This document shows, one piece after another, positions 21,682 through 31,433 of a DNA stretch of 64,000 bases; position 1 is the first letter of the stretch, and each line of letters begins with the position of its first letter. Both the position numbers and the translations under genes were made by a program. The notes under the pieces are model-generated. The model searched no databases. It was not told where the DNA came from and worked only from the letters and a program-made list of their open reading frames with translations. Source of the stretch: Malachius bipustulatus (Eukaryota > Arthropoda > Insecta > Coleoptera > Melyridae); the NCBI GenBank assembly GCA_910589415.1, contig OU342630.1, positions 24,771,867 through 24,835,866 of the forward strand, read 5' to 3'.

Positions 21682-23715
21682 TCACATGTCACTATGATCC
21701 AGGTATTCTCTCACACTATATGGTTCCAATTGAATCAGCATAGTCTTAATGCATTTTTTGAATTTTTTGGCTGTCAGGATTTCTTTATATTCTGTGGGTA
21801 GTTTATTGTATAGTTTTATGCAATTATAGTACGCACCTGTTTCTGTCAGTTTCAGGCTATGGATTGGGTAGTTCATATCGCGTGTTCGCGTACCATAGTC
21901 ATGGACCGCCTCCGCCCCCTCGAAAATATTCCTATTTCTGAAGAAGAACATTAGGCACTCATAGATATACAGCGCAAACACTGTCATGATTGTGTTCTGT
22001 CTGAAAACACCCCTGCATGACTCCCTGAAACCCATGTTGAACATTACCCGAACAATTCTTTTCTGTGAAACAAATACTCTCTGCATTTCGTTTGCACTCC
22101 CCCATGTGGTTATTCCATATCTTACCGCTTCTTCGAAATTGGCGAAGTATAGCACTCTGAGACTTTGATGGTTCAGGTACTTTTTCAGAACCCTTGCGCT
22201 ATAGCATATTTTATCGAGTTTTTTTGTTAATTGGTTGATATGGCACTCCCAGCTAAGGTGTTCATTTATATAGATGCCAAGAAATTTTGTGTTTTTAACT
22301 AAGTTTTGGGTGTCATTTCCCATTTTTATGGTACCAGGTGTCTCCAATTTTAATTGTTTTGTCCTGAATAGCATTAGACCAGTTTTTTCAGTATTTAAGA
22401 ATAGCAAGTTTTTCATGTACCACTTCCGTGCATTTTCATATAATTTATTCGCTTTATTTATTAACTGTGGATATGTTTTTGCCCCAACTAGGAGGCTATT
22501 GTCGTCTGCATATGTTGTTATACATTGATCGTCTTCGGTTATGATTTCATCCAGGTCGTTACAGAAAATAAGGAACAATATGGGACCAAGAATACTTCCT
22601 TGTGGTACACCTACATTGCTGTACAGCACTTCAGATTTCACTGTTTCGTTATTTATGGTTGCCTTTACCCTCTGTGGTCTATCCTGAAGATATCCTTTTA
22701 TCCATTTTAGTATACTTCCCCGAATACCATACCGCTCCAACTTCACTAACAATATCTCATGGTCCAGGGAGTCATAGGCTTTCGACAGGTCCAAGAGTAT
22801 TCCCATTGCAAGCTTTTTGTCTTCGACATAGTTGATGATGTTTTGGACAAACTGGAACAGTGCGGTTTGAGTTGATCTTCCTTTTAAAAATCCATGTTGC
22901 AAGGGGCTAAAACAGTTACATTCATGTAAGAAACCCAACACCTGGTCACATAGCGCTTTCTCAAATATTTTTGAAAAACTAGGGAGCAAACTGATGGGTC
23001 TATAGCTCTGGAATGTTTCGTGACTGCCTTTCTTATGTATAGGAATGATCAGTGACGATTTTAGTTGTTTCGGGAATGTACCATGTTCGAATGAGTTGTT
23101 AATTATATGACATAATACCTCCTTTATCGCATCTACACTGTACTTCACGATGCTCGTGGGTATGTCATCATCTCCACTACTGTGTTTGTTTTTTAAGTCC
23201 TTGGCTATTTTCAAGATGTCATCGGGTACCAGTGTTCTGATGTGCATTGTTCTATTGTTTCTCATTATGTTACTGCCATCGGTCTTTTGTGTGGACCACT
23301 TTAGCCCTTCTATCATTTTGGGCACGAGGTTCAATAAATACTTATTGTAGTCATTTACTGTTTGCTTTGGATCACCCTGTATACTCATTTTATTTTCTTT
23401 TTTTTTCTTACCTGTCAGTTCATTGTGGATAGTCCACATACTTTTACTTTTATTGTCAGACTTTTCCAGAATGCTTTCATATGTCTCCTGTTTAGCTTTA
23501 CACAGCAGCGCCTCATACTCTTTTTTTGTGACATTGTATAAATCTTTGAATTTGCCATCATTTTTATGCAGCACCATTAGTATGTCTAGATTTTTTTTGC
23601 AATCCGTTAGTTCTTTACTATCTGGAAACCCTGTTTTTTTTTCTTTTTTGATATTAATGTAAGTGGGAAGCAGTGCCAGAAAATATTTAAGTATGTATTC
23701 ATAAACTCTGACCAC
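21682..23715 (-). CDS. LINE ORF2, reverse transcriptase part
   Basis: C-terminal two thirds of ORF2, in a frame shifted from the endonuclease part. RT motifs in order: SLIIPIHKKGS, YRPISLLPSFSKIFEK, QHGFLKGRSTQTAL, the catalytic-Asp block LDLSKAYDSLDHEIL, GVPQGSILGPILFLIFCND, and the catalytic TTYADDNS. A thumb region and a cysteine-poor C-terminus with YGITTWGSA follow. It reverse-transcribes the LINE RNA at the nicked target (target-primed reverse transcription). The first residues before about 23650 are frame overlap with the endonuclease ORF rather than a genuine start. All catalytic residues I can check are intact. Confidence 0.92.
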   Translation of the reverse strand: MVRVYEYILKYFLALLPTYINIKKEKKTGFPDSKELTDCKKNLDILMVLHKNDGKFKDLYNVTKKEYEALLCKAKQETYESILEKSDNKSKSMWTIHNELTGKKKKENKMSIQGDPKQTVNDYNKYLLNLVPKMIEGLKWSTQKTDGSNIMRNNRTMHIRTLVPDDILKIAKDLKNKHSSGDDDIPTSIVKYSVDAIKEVLCHIINNSFEHGTFPKQLKSSLIIPIHKKGSHETFQSYRPISLLPSFSKIFEKALCDQVLGFLHECNCFSPLQHGFLKGRSTQTALFQFVQNIINYVEDKKLAMGILLDLSKAYDSLDHEILLVKLERYGIRGSILKWIKGYLQDRPQRVKATINNETVKSEVLYSNVGVPQGSILGPILFLIFCNDLDEIITEDDQCITTYADDNSLLVGAKTYPQLINKANKLYENARKWYMKNLLFLNTEKTGLMLFRTKQLKLETPGTIKMGNDTQNLVKNTKFLGIYINEHLSWECHINQLTKKLDKICYSARVLKKYLNHQSLRVLYFANFEEAVRYGITTWGSANEMQRVFVSQKRIVRVMFNMGFRESCRGVFRQNTIMTVFALYIYECLMFFFRNRNIFEGAEAVHDYGTRTRDMNYPIHSLKLTETGAYYNCIKLYNKLPTEYKEILTAKKFKKCIKTMLIQLEPYSVREYLDHSDM

Positions 23716-24575
23716 TGCATATCCACATCTGATTTACAGCATTGATACACGCCCTCCCAGGTTTGCGCCTGCAATGTCCTCACTAACTCTTGTTTGTTTG
23801 TAGTATTAAAAAATCTTTTAAAAAGGGGCTGTGTTTTAAGTTCATTGTGGATTTTGAAACTGATTTTTTGTGCCGAGTGGTCTGATATATTCGTATTTAA
23901 GATATGTGAGTGGTACTCACCTTTAAAGTTTGTGAAAATATTATCTAGACAGCTTTTACATCTACTCGTAACCCTGGTGTATTCATTAATGGTTCCATTC
24001 AGTGAGAAAGACTGCATCAATGACACTAGTCTCGTTCTGTGTACATTTTCGTCGTGCATTTCAATGTTTATATCTCCTGCTATGAACACTGTGGTGCCTT
24101 CCCTGAAAATTCTAATTAATAAATCCTCCATTTTGTCAAAGAAAATGCCTAAATTAGCACCACTTGGTCTATACAGGCATATAACAATGAAAGGTTTCTT
24201 ATTTATTACACATTTTATACCCGTACATTCAAATTCACGTTTTAACGACACTTTTTCCAATTCTTGACACACAGTTGCTTGCACGTCATCACTAACATAT
24301 ATAGCTGCTCCTCCATGTTCACCCTGTTGTCTACAAAAACTTGACGCCAGGTGAAATCCTCGTATACCGTAGCACTCAAGCTGATCTTTTGATTTCCAGT
24401 GTTCTGTGAGACATAGAAATTTGCAGTTTTCCTGATCTTGTAGCATATATTCCAGTTTATCTCTACTGTTCCCTATAGATTGTATGTTCTGGTGTATCAG
24501 GCAGTATTTAACAAAACTAGAGTGTCTTGCTCTTTGTTGTGTGTGTTTGGTTACCAGGTTGTTTTGGCTCATCAT
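23607..24575 (-). CDS. LINE ORF2, apurinic/apyrimidinic-like endonuclease part
   Basis: N-terminal part of ORF2, starting at ATG 24575 eleven bases after the ORF1 stop. It shows the order of the APE-type endonuclease of LINEs: IHQNIQSI, the catalytic-Glu block CLTEHW, GGAAIYV, ICLYRPSG, GDINIEM (Asp/Asn) and ISDHSAQ (the terminal His). It nicks the target DNA to prime reverse transcription. The frame ends at 23607 shortly after an A-run (plus-strand T-runs 23634-23642 and 23644-23649), while the RT frame overlaps it there by about 110 bp. A one-base homopolymer slip, biological or an assembly error, would explain the break. Confidence 0.9.
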   Translation of the reverse strand: MMSQNNLVTKHTQQRARHSSFVKYCLIHQNIQSIGNSRDKLEYMLQDQENCKFLCLTEHWKSKDQLECYGIRGFHLASSFCRQQGEHGGAAIYVSDDVQATVCQELEKVSLKREFECTGIKCVINKKPFIVICLYRPSGANLGIFFDKMEDLLIRIFREGTTVFIAGDINIEMHDENVHRTRLVSLMQSFSLNGTINEYTRVTSRCKSCLDNIFTNFKGEYHSHILNTNISDHSAQKISFKIHNELKTQPLFKRFFNTTNKQELVRTLQAQTWEGVYQCCKSDVDMQWSEFMNTYLNIFWHCFPLTLISKKKKKQGFQIVKN

Positions 24576-24586
24576 TTGGTTTCTTG

Positions 24587-25738
24587 TTACACTAAAAAAG
24601 ACCCACCCTCTTGAAGAATGTTCCTATGTCTCGCGAAGTCAAACCTCTTTATACCCACACCAGTTGGCCACATGCTTGATGCGTACATTTGATCCTTCTT
24701 TCCAAATGGTGCCGACACTACAAATCGTTTGAGTCTTCCCTGGTCTGAGGGTATTTCTTTCACATATATTTCATCACCTTTAAGTTCTGGTGTATCTTGT
24801 AAGTATTTTAGGATGCTTTCGCTTGTTGTGTCCTTTTGCACTCTGTACAGATATATCCAGACTTTCCGTTCTGCCCCCTTGAAAACTGTTTCCGTCCGAT
24901 TTGTTAAGTCGTTCGTTCCTATTTGTTTTTTTGGTCTCCATTTTCTTTTTCTTGTTACTGTTTTAAACTCTGTTTCATTACCCTGGCCTGACTCTCCATC
25001 CGATTCATAACTTCCCATATTTCTCACTTTTTGTTTGCCGCCATTATAGTGTTGTCCTTCTTGGTCATTTGAATTCACCTGAGTTCGGAGTATATCCTTG
25101 TATGATTCTTGTTGTGGGTTTATGTCTTGATTCAGCTCTATAATCTGCCTCATTTTTTGTCGTTGCAGTTGGATGGTATTGTCCAGATCATTATCTGTTT
25201 TTTTCAGCTGTATTGTTTCCAGTCCTGAACAGGCAGCAGTTAGCTGATTGTTGGTGGGCTTGTGTAGATTTTGCATCCCTTTGTTTCCATATGCATCAGT
25301 ATGTTGTTTTTTCGATTTGGGATGATTTTCTTCATAATTTTTTTTTGTTTTTGTTCCTGTGTTTGCAGCTATCATGTTCTCTTCCATTAATTTTGTATTC
25401 TCCCTTAGTAGTGTGTTCTCTTGTAGAATTCTGTATTTTTCCTCCATTTCTGCTATTATTTTTTTCAGCAGCTCATTCTCCTCCAGTCTCTGCACTTTTG
25501 CCAGTTCTTCTATAACCACCTCTCTAGTACTCTGTAAAGCAACTGCCTCTTTCTGCTTATCATAATTTACCAGACATTGAATACAAAAAAACATAAGTTT
25601 TCTGCTTTTCAGTTGTAAAACCCTTATTTCTGTTGCTGAAATTCCTGCATTGTCTACACATTTCTCACAATACTTTGCCCCGCACTTATCGCACTGGAAA
25701 ATCTCTGCTTTGTCCTTCATACAGCTCATGCAGCCCAT
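24587..25738 (-). CDS. LINE ORF1 protein with PHD-type zinc finger
   Basis: 383 residues, intact. Residues 3-55 hold cysteine pairs CMSC, CDKC, CEKC and CIQC spaced like a PHD/RING-type finger, as in ORF1 proteins of CR1-group LINEs. Residues about 70-125 form a Glu/Lys/Leu-rich coiled coil (EELAKVQRLEENELLKKI). The middle is polar and low in complexity with a basic stretch KRKWRPKKQ near 267. Residues about 290-375 (KVWIYLYRVQKDTT, SILKYLQDT, RFVVSAPF) resemble the RRM-like RNA-binding fold of LINE ORF1 proteins; this is inferred from pattern only. Presumed role: RNA binding and particle formation. First in-frame ATG at 25738. Confidence 0.85.
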   Translation of the reverse strand: MGCMSCMKDKAEIFQCDKCGAKYCEKCVDNAGISATEIRVLQLKSRKLMFFCIQCLVNYDKQKEAVALQSTREVVIEELAKVQRLEENELLKKIIAEMEEKYRILQENTLLRENTKLMEENMIAANTGTKTKKNYEENHPKSKKQHTDAYGNKGMQNLHKPTNNQLTAACSGLETIQLKKTDNDLDNTIQLQRQKMRQIIELNQDINPQQESYKDILRTQVNSNDQEGQHYNGGKQKVRNMGSYESDGESGQGNETEFKTVTRKRKWRPKKQIGTNDLTNRTETVFKGAERKVWIYLYRVQKDTTSESILKYLQDTPELKGDEIYVKEIPSDQGRLKRFVVSAPFGKKDQMYASSMWPTGVGIKRFDFARHRNILQEGGSFLV

Positions 25739-26649
25739 ATTTCCTATAAGTTCTATTGCACTTTCTTGCCATGTACAGTTTTGTTTACTTCACATTGTTT
25801 ATTTACACTTTTTTCAGATTAATTTTTCAAAATTATTTCTCTTCAATTTAAATTCTTATCACTCACCACTGATTATTAAAATCAGCAGTAGATAAAACCA
25901 AGCATTTACTTCTCTAGTTTCCATGCATTGAAAGTTCAATCCATCCACATAATATATCATCAACTGGGCCACCATATATCCCTACTTGAGGGCACACACC
26001 CTATCTACAATTTGATACCACTTTAGTGTTTAGCGGAGAGTTTAATAGCACTCCGAGATTTTTTAATCCTTAATGACCATTTGAAGGATTCATGCAATTA
26101 AAACCCCCTCTTTTGATTGTTCCTTTCTATAAGACATAAGTTATCAATAGCATTACTAGCAGAGTTGTTTAAAAAACAAAGCACGCAGTTTATATCCCTA
26201 CGCATGAAAAATTTACGACAAAAAATCGACAAGTAATTAACATTACTTAAGTTAAAAAGGTATAAAAAAATGGAAATAGATGATGATAACTTTATGTCTT
26301 ACACACGTGAACCAAAAATTTTCACCGAAATTAAACAAAAAATCTTGCAAATTTGATTTAGGTATAGGTACTAGTAAATTAGAATAAGTAATGTTTGAAA
26401 ATAGTAGGTGTGAAGAAAAAAAAATTGTGATGTTTCTTTACAGAGGTTTCATTTTCACCTAAATGCACCTTTGTAGGTAGGTAATCGATGTAGTGATCTA
26501 TTAGGTACTACAGGTACCTATAAAATGAAATTGAAAATATTTTTGAGAAACACTGGACCTGTTTCTATCCTCTTCGAGTTTTATTTCTTTCGTAAATTAT
26601 TTTAGCTTATGGGAAAAAAGTTTCTAAACTGTTTTTATATTTTTTGTAG

Positions 26650-26707
26650 GGACGAGAGCAGTGATTCGGATACGAAATCAGTGGAGTCTGAAGAAGAAGT
26701 GAAATAA
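26650..26707 (+). CDS. Putative last exon of an unidentified host gene (acidic C-terminus)
   Basis: A pyrimidine-rich tract ending TTTTTTGTAG (acceptor AG 26648-26649) is followed by one base and then an open frame DESSDSDTKSVESEEEVK and TAA at 26705-26707. AATAAA signals overlap the stop (26703-26708) and follow at 26715-26720. The peptide is strongly acidic and Ser-rich with a codon composition unlike the surrounding AT-rich DNA, as expected for a protein tail. Upstream exons would lie to the left on the plus strand, but I could not find one; the LINE at 21541-26037 would then lie in an intron. I do not recognise the protein. A chance frame of 18 codons is possible. Confidence 0.5.
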
Positions 26708-27298
26708 ATTTTTAAATAAATTAAGTTTTTTAGAATTCCATGAGTATTATTTATTAAATTTTTCTTTTTACCCGTGTTTGAAATAACTTGTAAACAAATG
26801 GAATTTATTTAATTATTGGAGAACATCATTTGAAAAGGATTCATGTCTTGAATTGAGTAAAATAAGTTCTGATTGTTTATAGGTACCTGCAGTTTTACAG
26901 ATTAAATCTCAAACATGATTGTTTTTGCATAGCCTGCCTAATTTATAGTCATTCGCTCACAGGATATTTTTTAACTAATATTAAGGAAACTTTATTTATA
27001 ACCCCTACCGCTCTCTTACTCAAGAGGCGGCTCATGAGGTCCTAGTCATGTGGTTCTGCGCAAATTCATTTAATGACGTTAGAGAAGGGGGGGGTTGATG
27101 CACCCTGTAAGGAAATTTTTTCGTATAACTGAAACATAATATAACTGTCAGTGTTCTAGGTTACTATTATCCCAGTGTTAAAGGTTAAATACTATAAATA
27201 ATTTTCCAGTATTCAAATTATGGCAGCAAAAATTAAATTTTAGATACAACGAAATAATAAAAAATATACACATGAGTGCGTAGCAAATTCAACAGACG

Positions 27299-27304
27299 TT
27301 TATT
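27299..27304 (-). terminator. Poly(A) signal of the cuticle-like gene
   Basis: AATAAA on the minus strand, about 80 bp after the stop codon at 27384. Confidence 0.5.
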
Positions 27305-27383
27305 CATACATAATTAATATTTACAAAGTATTAAGCTATTATACCTAGGTCATATGTCATACAAAAAAAAGTTCATAATCTTT

Positions 27384-27641
27384 TTAGTATATAAGGGGCT
27401 GGAAATAGTACGGTGAAGCCAAGTACGGAGACGACAAATAAGGCGAAGACAGATACGGCGACGACAGATAAGGCGACGCCAGGTCAGGAGCAGATGCGAC
27501 GGCAGGAGCAGCTACAACGGCAGGGGCTGCCGCAACCAACGGGGCGGCCAAAGCGGCGACTACTGGGGCTGCATGTAGATGCCCTAGGTTTCCTGGCTTA
27601 GGAGCTGCCGAGCTGGCGGCTACAAGGAGCAGGAAGGCAAG
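27384..27641 (-). CDS. Last exon of a cuticle-protein-like secreted protein
   Basis: On the minus strand a good acceptor (TTATTATTCCTCAG, AG at 27642-27643) opens an 85-codon frame ending in TAA at 27384-27386. It starts LAFLLLVAASSA, the rest of a signal peptide, with likely cleavage before APKPG. Then follow Ala/Val/Pro-rich stretches (AAPVVAALAAPLVAAAPAVV) and five SPYL/SPYY repeats (15-bp DNA units), ending FQPLIY. Low-complexity AAPAV and repeated Tyr motifs are typical of insect structural cuticle proteins, which often have a tiny first exon with the start codon. That exon is not secured; ATGAAT before GTAAAT near 28234-28239 is one candidate. GC-rich relative to its surroundings. A plus-strand frame at 27413-27601 is its shadow. 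Confidence 0.75.
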   Translation of the reverse strand, partial: LAFLLLVAASSAAPKPGNLGHLHAAPVVAALAAPLVAAAPAVVAAPAVASAPDLASPYLSSPYLSSPYLSSPYLASPYYFQPLIY

Positions 27642-27659
27642 CTGAGGAATAATAACATC

Positions 27660-28854
27660 AATAATTTTAGTAAGATATTACAGAGATAGTAAATAGTAAG
27701 CGAGACGAGTTTTTACGAGAATTTTTCATGCAAATACGAAAAGAGTTCCCGCAGTTTTGGTTTCATGAACCAAAAAACCTACATAAAAAGGTCTTAAAAT
27801 ATAATTTACAATTAAAATTAACTTTGTAAGATAATTCATATAAACATACTAAAATTAAAAATAAAACACATGTGATTTAGATTTATCAAAATCTAAAATA
27901 AATGTCTGATCAATGGACTAATCACTAATCAGTCCCGAAACGTTATTAAACTTTAGATTGGTAACTTCGAAAATAGTAAGCCGCAACCTAAAACCCAATT
28001 ATCAAAATAATACCTAATATACTTCATCAGCGGCAATTGGTTCAATCTCTACAATTTTCTAATTCTTATCATTTATATTCCCTTAGAATAGGCAATAATA
28101 ATACTTCACTTCAATTTGATAAAACTCTATTTCAAAAAAAATATGTGATTTTAACAACTTTTAAACGTACTCATCGCAATTAACAAATAAACACCTTTGA
28201 TGTTCAATTGACCTAGGTAGAAGCTCAATTTACATTCATTTTTTATCAACTTGAAAATAAACTTGATCTTGTTTTCTTCCTGTTAAATACACGTTGCACC
28301 AATTACATATAGAAAAATGTGACAATAATTTTAAAAATTCGACAATTTCGCTGCTGGTATTATAGTCCAGTCATTTGGTAGTTTTACCTGGAAAGTTTTC
28401 CGGGAGTTTTGAAAATTGGTAGCAACTGAGAAAAATTAGCAAAAAATTTAAATTTCAAAACCCATGAAAAAAAATAATTTCATTCATAAGTTCATAACTG
28501 ACATTATACATTGGTTGAGTATCTAAGGAGTGTAGAAATTTTTACAATTTTTTACAAAATTTTCACAAAATTTCTACATTTAAAACACTTCTAGTTTTGT
28601 AAAAAAAATATATTATATTATGTTAAATATGATGTTTTTTGTGATTTTGAAATTAAAAAAAACTTTTCCTAGTATTAAAGAAAAAACTATCAAATCAAAA
28701 ATCTGTCATAATCTGTCATTGCCAAAAAGAGGTTGATATGACGTGATATTGCTAGCCTTATGATTCATTATTATTACATTAGGTGAAAAAAGTTTTTTTT
28801 TGAATAAGAATCTAAGTTTGAAAAAAAAAGAATGTGACAGATCTTTGGTTTCAT
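27660..28854. other. AT-rich DNA upstream of the cuticle-like exon
   Basis: Expected to contain the intron, first exon and promoter of the minus-strand cuticle-like gene; none can be fixed. No transposon motif recognised. Confidence 0.35.
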
Positions 28855-29290
28855 TCTACCGAAAGACATGAAAAAACAATATCGCAGCTACGAGGGAAAC
28901 AAAAGTAGACCATGAAAACTCTGGTCGGCTTTGAAAATTTGTGAAATGCCGAAAATGGGAAAATATCAAGACAATAACTTACGAAAAATAATGAATAAAT
29001 TTTTAATAATAAATAAGATATGGCTAAAATAAGAAAAAAGTTTGTGCATGGGTTCTAATAAGGTTCATAGAAAATAAAAAAGGCGATCCACGAACTTTCA
29101 TTCTACTATCCGTCTAAAAATGTTTTGCTTTAAAATAAAAAAAATCGATTTTACAGTTTTTTTCAGGATACTTCAGCAAAGGCTGTAGTTTTGTCGATTT
29201 TTTTTACAGATTCGTAACGTATTCTCAACTTGTGCAACTTTTCTCTAATTTATTCGACGTCATACCTATCTCTTACCGTATCAGAGATAC
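28855..29290 (+). repeat. Dispersed repeat family A, copy 5
   Basis: CAATATCGCAGCTACGAGG, CTGGTCGGCTTTGAAAATTTG, AGATATGGCTAAAATAAG and GGATACTTCAGCAAAGGC follow the family order. Confidence 0.6.
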
Positions 29291-29688
29291 CATGCAGTGA
29301 TGAGTATCGAATTGTTATAATCACTCTGTACAGCAGGTATAAACTGGAAGATTTTCCTAAAAAATGCATTTAAAAACCGAAATGAATTAGCCTCGAGAAT
29401 TTATTTTGGCTTCTATATTATTTAGCAATCTCAAAATTTGATACATAGTAATGAAGTCGTGAATTTCCTCCTTCATTTTTCATTATAATATTTTTCATTC
29501 TCCCCTTTACGGAATTGTAGCTTTCTGTCTTGATAAGACAACCGAAAGCGAAAGTAAAACATCCTAGGCGATAGGTTGCTAGGTGGTTGCTAGCTATGAA
29601 AAACTTTCGTGGCCTGGACAAAAAAGTAGAAATGTCAGTTTGATTAACGTTTATTTAGATGGAAAATTGAATGTAAAACTACAATAAA

Positions 29689-29760
29689 AAATTCCAGTAA
29701 ATCTTTCTGGAACATACAAATAATTATTATTTTATGTTCCAGAAAGATTTACTGGAATTT
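29689..29760. repeat. Perfect 28-bp hairpin
   Basis: Arms 29689-29716 and 29733-29760 are exact reverse complements (AAATTCCAGTAAATC ... GATTTACTGGAATTT), with a 16-nt AT-rich loop. Total 72 bp. No flanking similarity to other repeats here. Size is in the range of a small-RNA precursor, but a perfect stem also fits a young palindromic insertion. Confidence 0.85.
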
Positions 29761-30003
29761 GCAGCTTCTTGAATGAAATTCATTTCGAACTAAACTACGA
29801 TCAAAGATTCTAAAATTATAGCGGTAAGTACAGAGTTTTAAACTTGACAGTGTCATGAATTAATAATTTAAAACTATCGTTACTATGGTAATGGTAAAAA
29901 CATGGCACCTTATAATAATTACATTGTTATCACTGAATCGTATTATTTTACTCATTTCTTCTTAATCCGTGGTTCAATATGGCAAGGGGAGAATGAAAAG
30001 TTT

Positions 30004-30146
30004 AATACATTACACGCTACGAAAGCTCTTTCGGGTGCTCGGAGTTTTTAAATATCCTCGGCTACGCTACGCTTCGCCTCGGTTATTCAAACATTCCTCA
30101 CACCTAAAAGTGAACTTTCGTAGCTTGTAATGTAAATAACTATTTA
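30004..30146. repeat. Variable-stem hairpin element H2
   Basis: Arms ACATTACACGCTACGAAAG and CTTTCGTAGCTTGTAATGT, a middle with GGCTACGCTACGCTTCGCC, and the shared right end AAATAACTATTT. Confidence 0.75.
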
Positions 30147-30780
30147 CTCTTAACCTCATCTGACCTCTGGCGGTTTCCGTTTCGTAAGTAAACCCTCGCC
30201 GTAATTGATTGATACACGCCGAAAAATATCCTTATTGATAACTTTAACTCTAATAAACTGAAACAATAATATTGTTTTTTCTGCGACGGGCTAAAAGTGT
30301 GCCCTTTTTTCCCCGTTAACAGGTAGAAAAATGCCTCATTATTATGAGCTGCATCATATCGGGGAAATAAATGAATTAGCAGGGAAATAAATGAGTACTT
30401 ATTTCCCCGAAATGGCGGCTTAGGTATAGCTACTATTAACAATCAGATATCATTAAATTTATATCAAATATACGTAAAGGAAAGTTACCTTATTATCCAA
30501 ATGGCAATTATTAAGGGAATTTTCATAACAATCACTATCCATATTAATAAATTCACTCATTGAGACCTTACAAGAATCTTTGCAGAACTATCTAAAATTT
30601 TAATTAAATTATGACGTTTATCGAATTAAATCGTTTCGTTACCAGGCAACGTCGATTACTACAAAAGTCTACCAGTTTGAAAATTTAAATACAACATAAA
30701 TCATTTTTCCGACATAATTTTCAGTTATCTAACTACGTTTTTCGACATTCTAACACTGATATTTCTTCTCGCAGAAAAAA

Positions 30781-30916
30781 ATTGTATATTACACACGAGA
30801 AAAAGTGCGATTTTAGCTCTCGATGTGTTTGTCCCCTCCGCTAAACGCGTCGGGGACGAAATCACATCTCGAGCTAAAATCTATCACTTTTTTCTCTTGT
30901 ATAATAAATAACTATT
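30781..30916. repeat. Variable-stem hairpin element H3
   Basis: Arms GTGCGATTTTAGCTC and GAGCTAAAATCTATCAC, inner GTCCCC/GGGGAC stem around CGCTAAACGCGTC, right end AATAAATAACTATTT. Confidence 0.75.
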
Positions 30917-31433
30917 TCTATTTCAACAATTAATATTATTACAATTATTATTATTAAAAAAGACCTCTATTTTATTAAAAATTAAGTGGCATAGGTATTC
31001 ATCCTTATAACTGTGAGTTAATAATTTGTAAAATCTTGGCGCCATGCGCCTCGTCTGTAAATAAAAGAGCGCCACTTGAACATCCCATACCTACTCTTCA
31101 GAGCCCCGGCGGACGACACTATTATAATAATACGTAGAAACTAGAATAATAAAGCACCACAATGATCACAGTGAATGTAAAGCACAAAAACAGGGTGCCC
31201 GTGGCCGTTTGCAACGTTGCCGCAAGATAGGCACTTACCGGGTGCGACTTAATGCAGAATTTATATTGGTGCAAGACTACTCAATTTTATCTTTTTTATA
31301 CGCTGTTATAATATACACGTATAAAACGGAGCGCCACCTGGTGATCGAAGCTATGAACTATCGGTGTGTAACCGTCTATAAAATATGTCATTCTGGCACC
31401 CGACCTAAAACTTGTTATAAGCCCCCAGGTGTA

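Larger units (their letters stand above)
21541..26037 (-). mobile_element. Nearly intact full-length CR1-like LINE
   Basis: Flanked by the direct repeat GAGTTTAAT (21532-21540 and 26038-26046). On the minus strand: about 300 bp of 5' UTR, ORF1, an 11-bp gap, ORF2, a 3' UTR with AATAAAG, and a (TTA)n tail at 21541-21563. The copy of the target repeat at about 19185-19205 gives the empty site (CCCTCTAATTTAATAGCAC in reverse), which confirms both ends. Apart from one frameshift in ORF2 the coding parts are open, so this is a recent insertion. CR1/Daphne-like placement rests on the PHD-type ORF1 and RT motif style. Confidence 0.9.
19095..26160. mobile_element. Large foldback repeat (arms 19095-19640 and 21186-26160), split by nested insertions
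   Basis: The left arm (TCAAAAGAGTGG, ATAAATCTCGGAGTGCTATTAA, TTTTTCTCGCGTTTATC) reappears inverted on the right as AAACGCGAGAAAAAT, CACCCTCTGAGTTTAAT, AGCACTCCGAGAT and CCCTCTTTTGATTG. The right arm is cut by the LINE at 21541-26037, and the centre holds foldback 3 and a GC-rich repeat fragment. The left arm serves as an empty-site reference for the LINE insertion. Confidence 0.75.

Noticed and set aside
23794..24267. Long plus-strand frames opposite the LINE ORFs
   Set aside because: Shadow frames of the minus-strand endonuclease, RT and ORF1.
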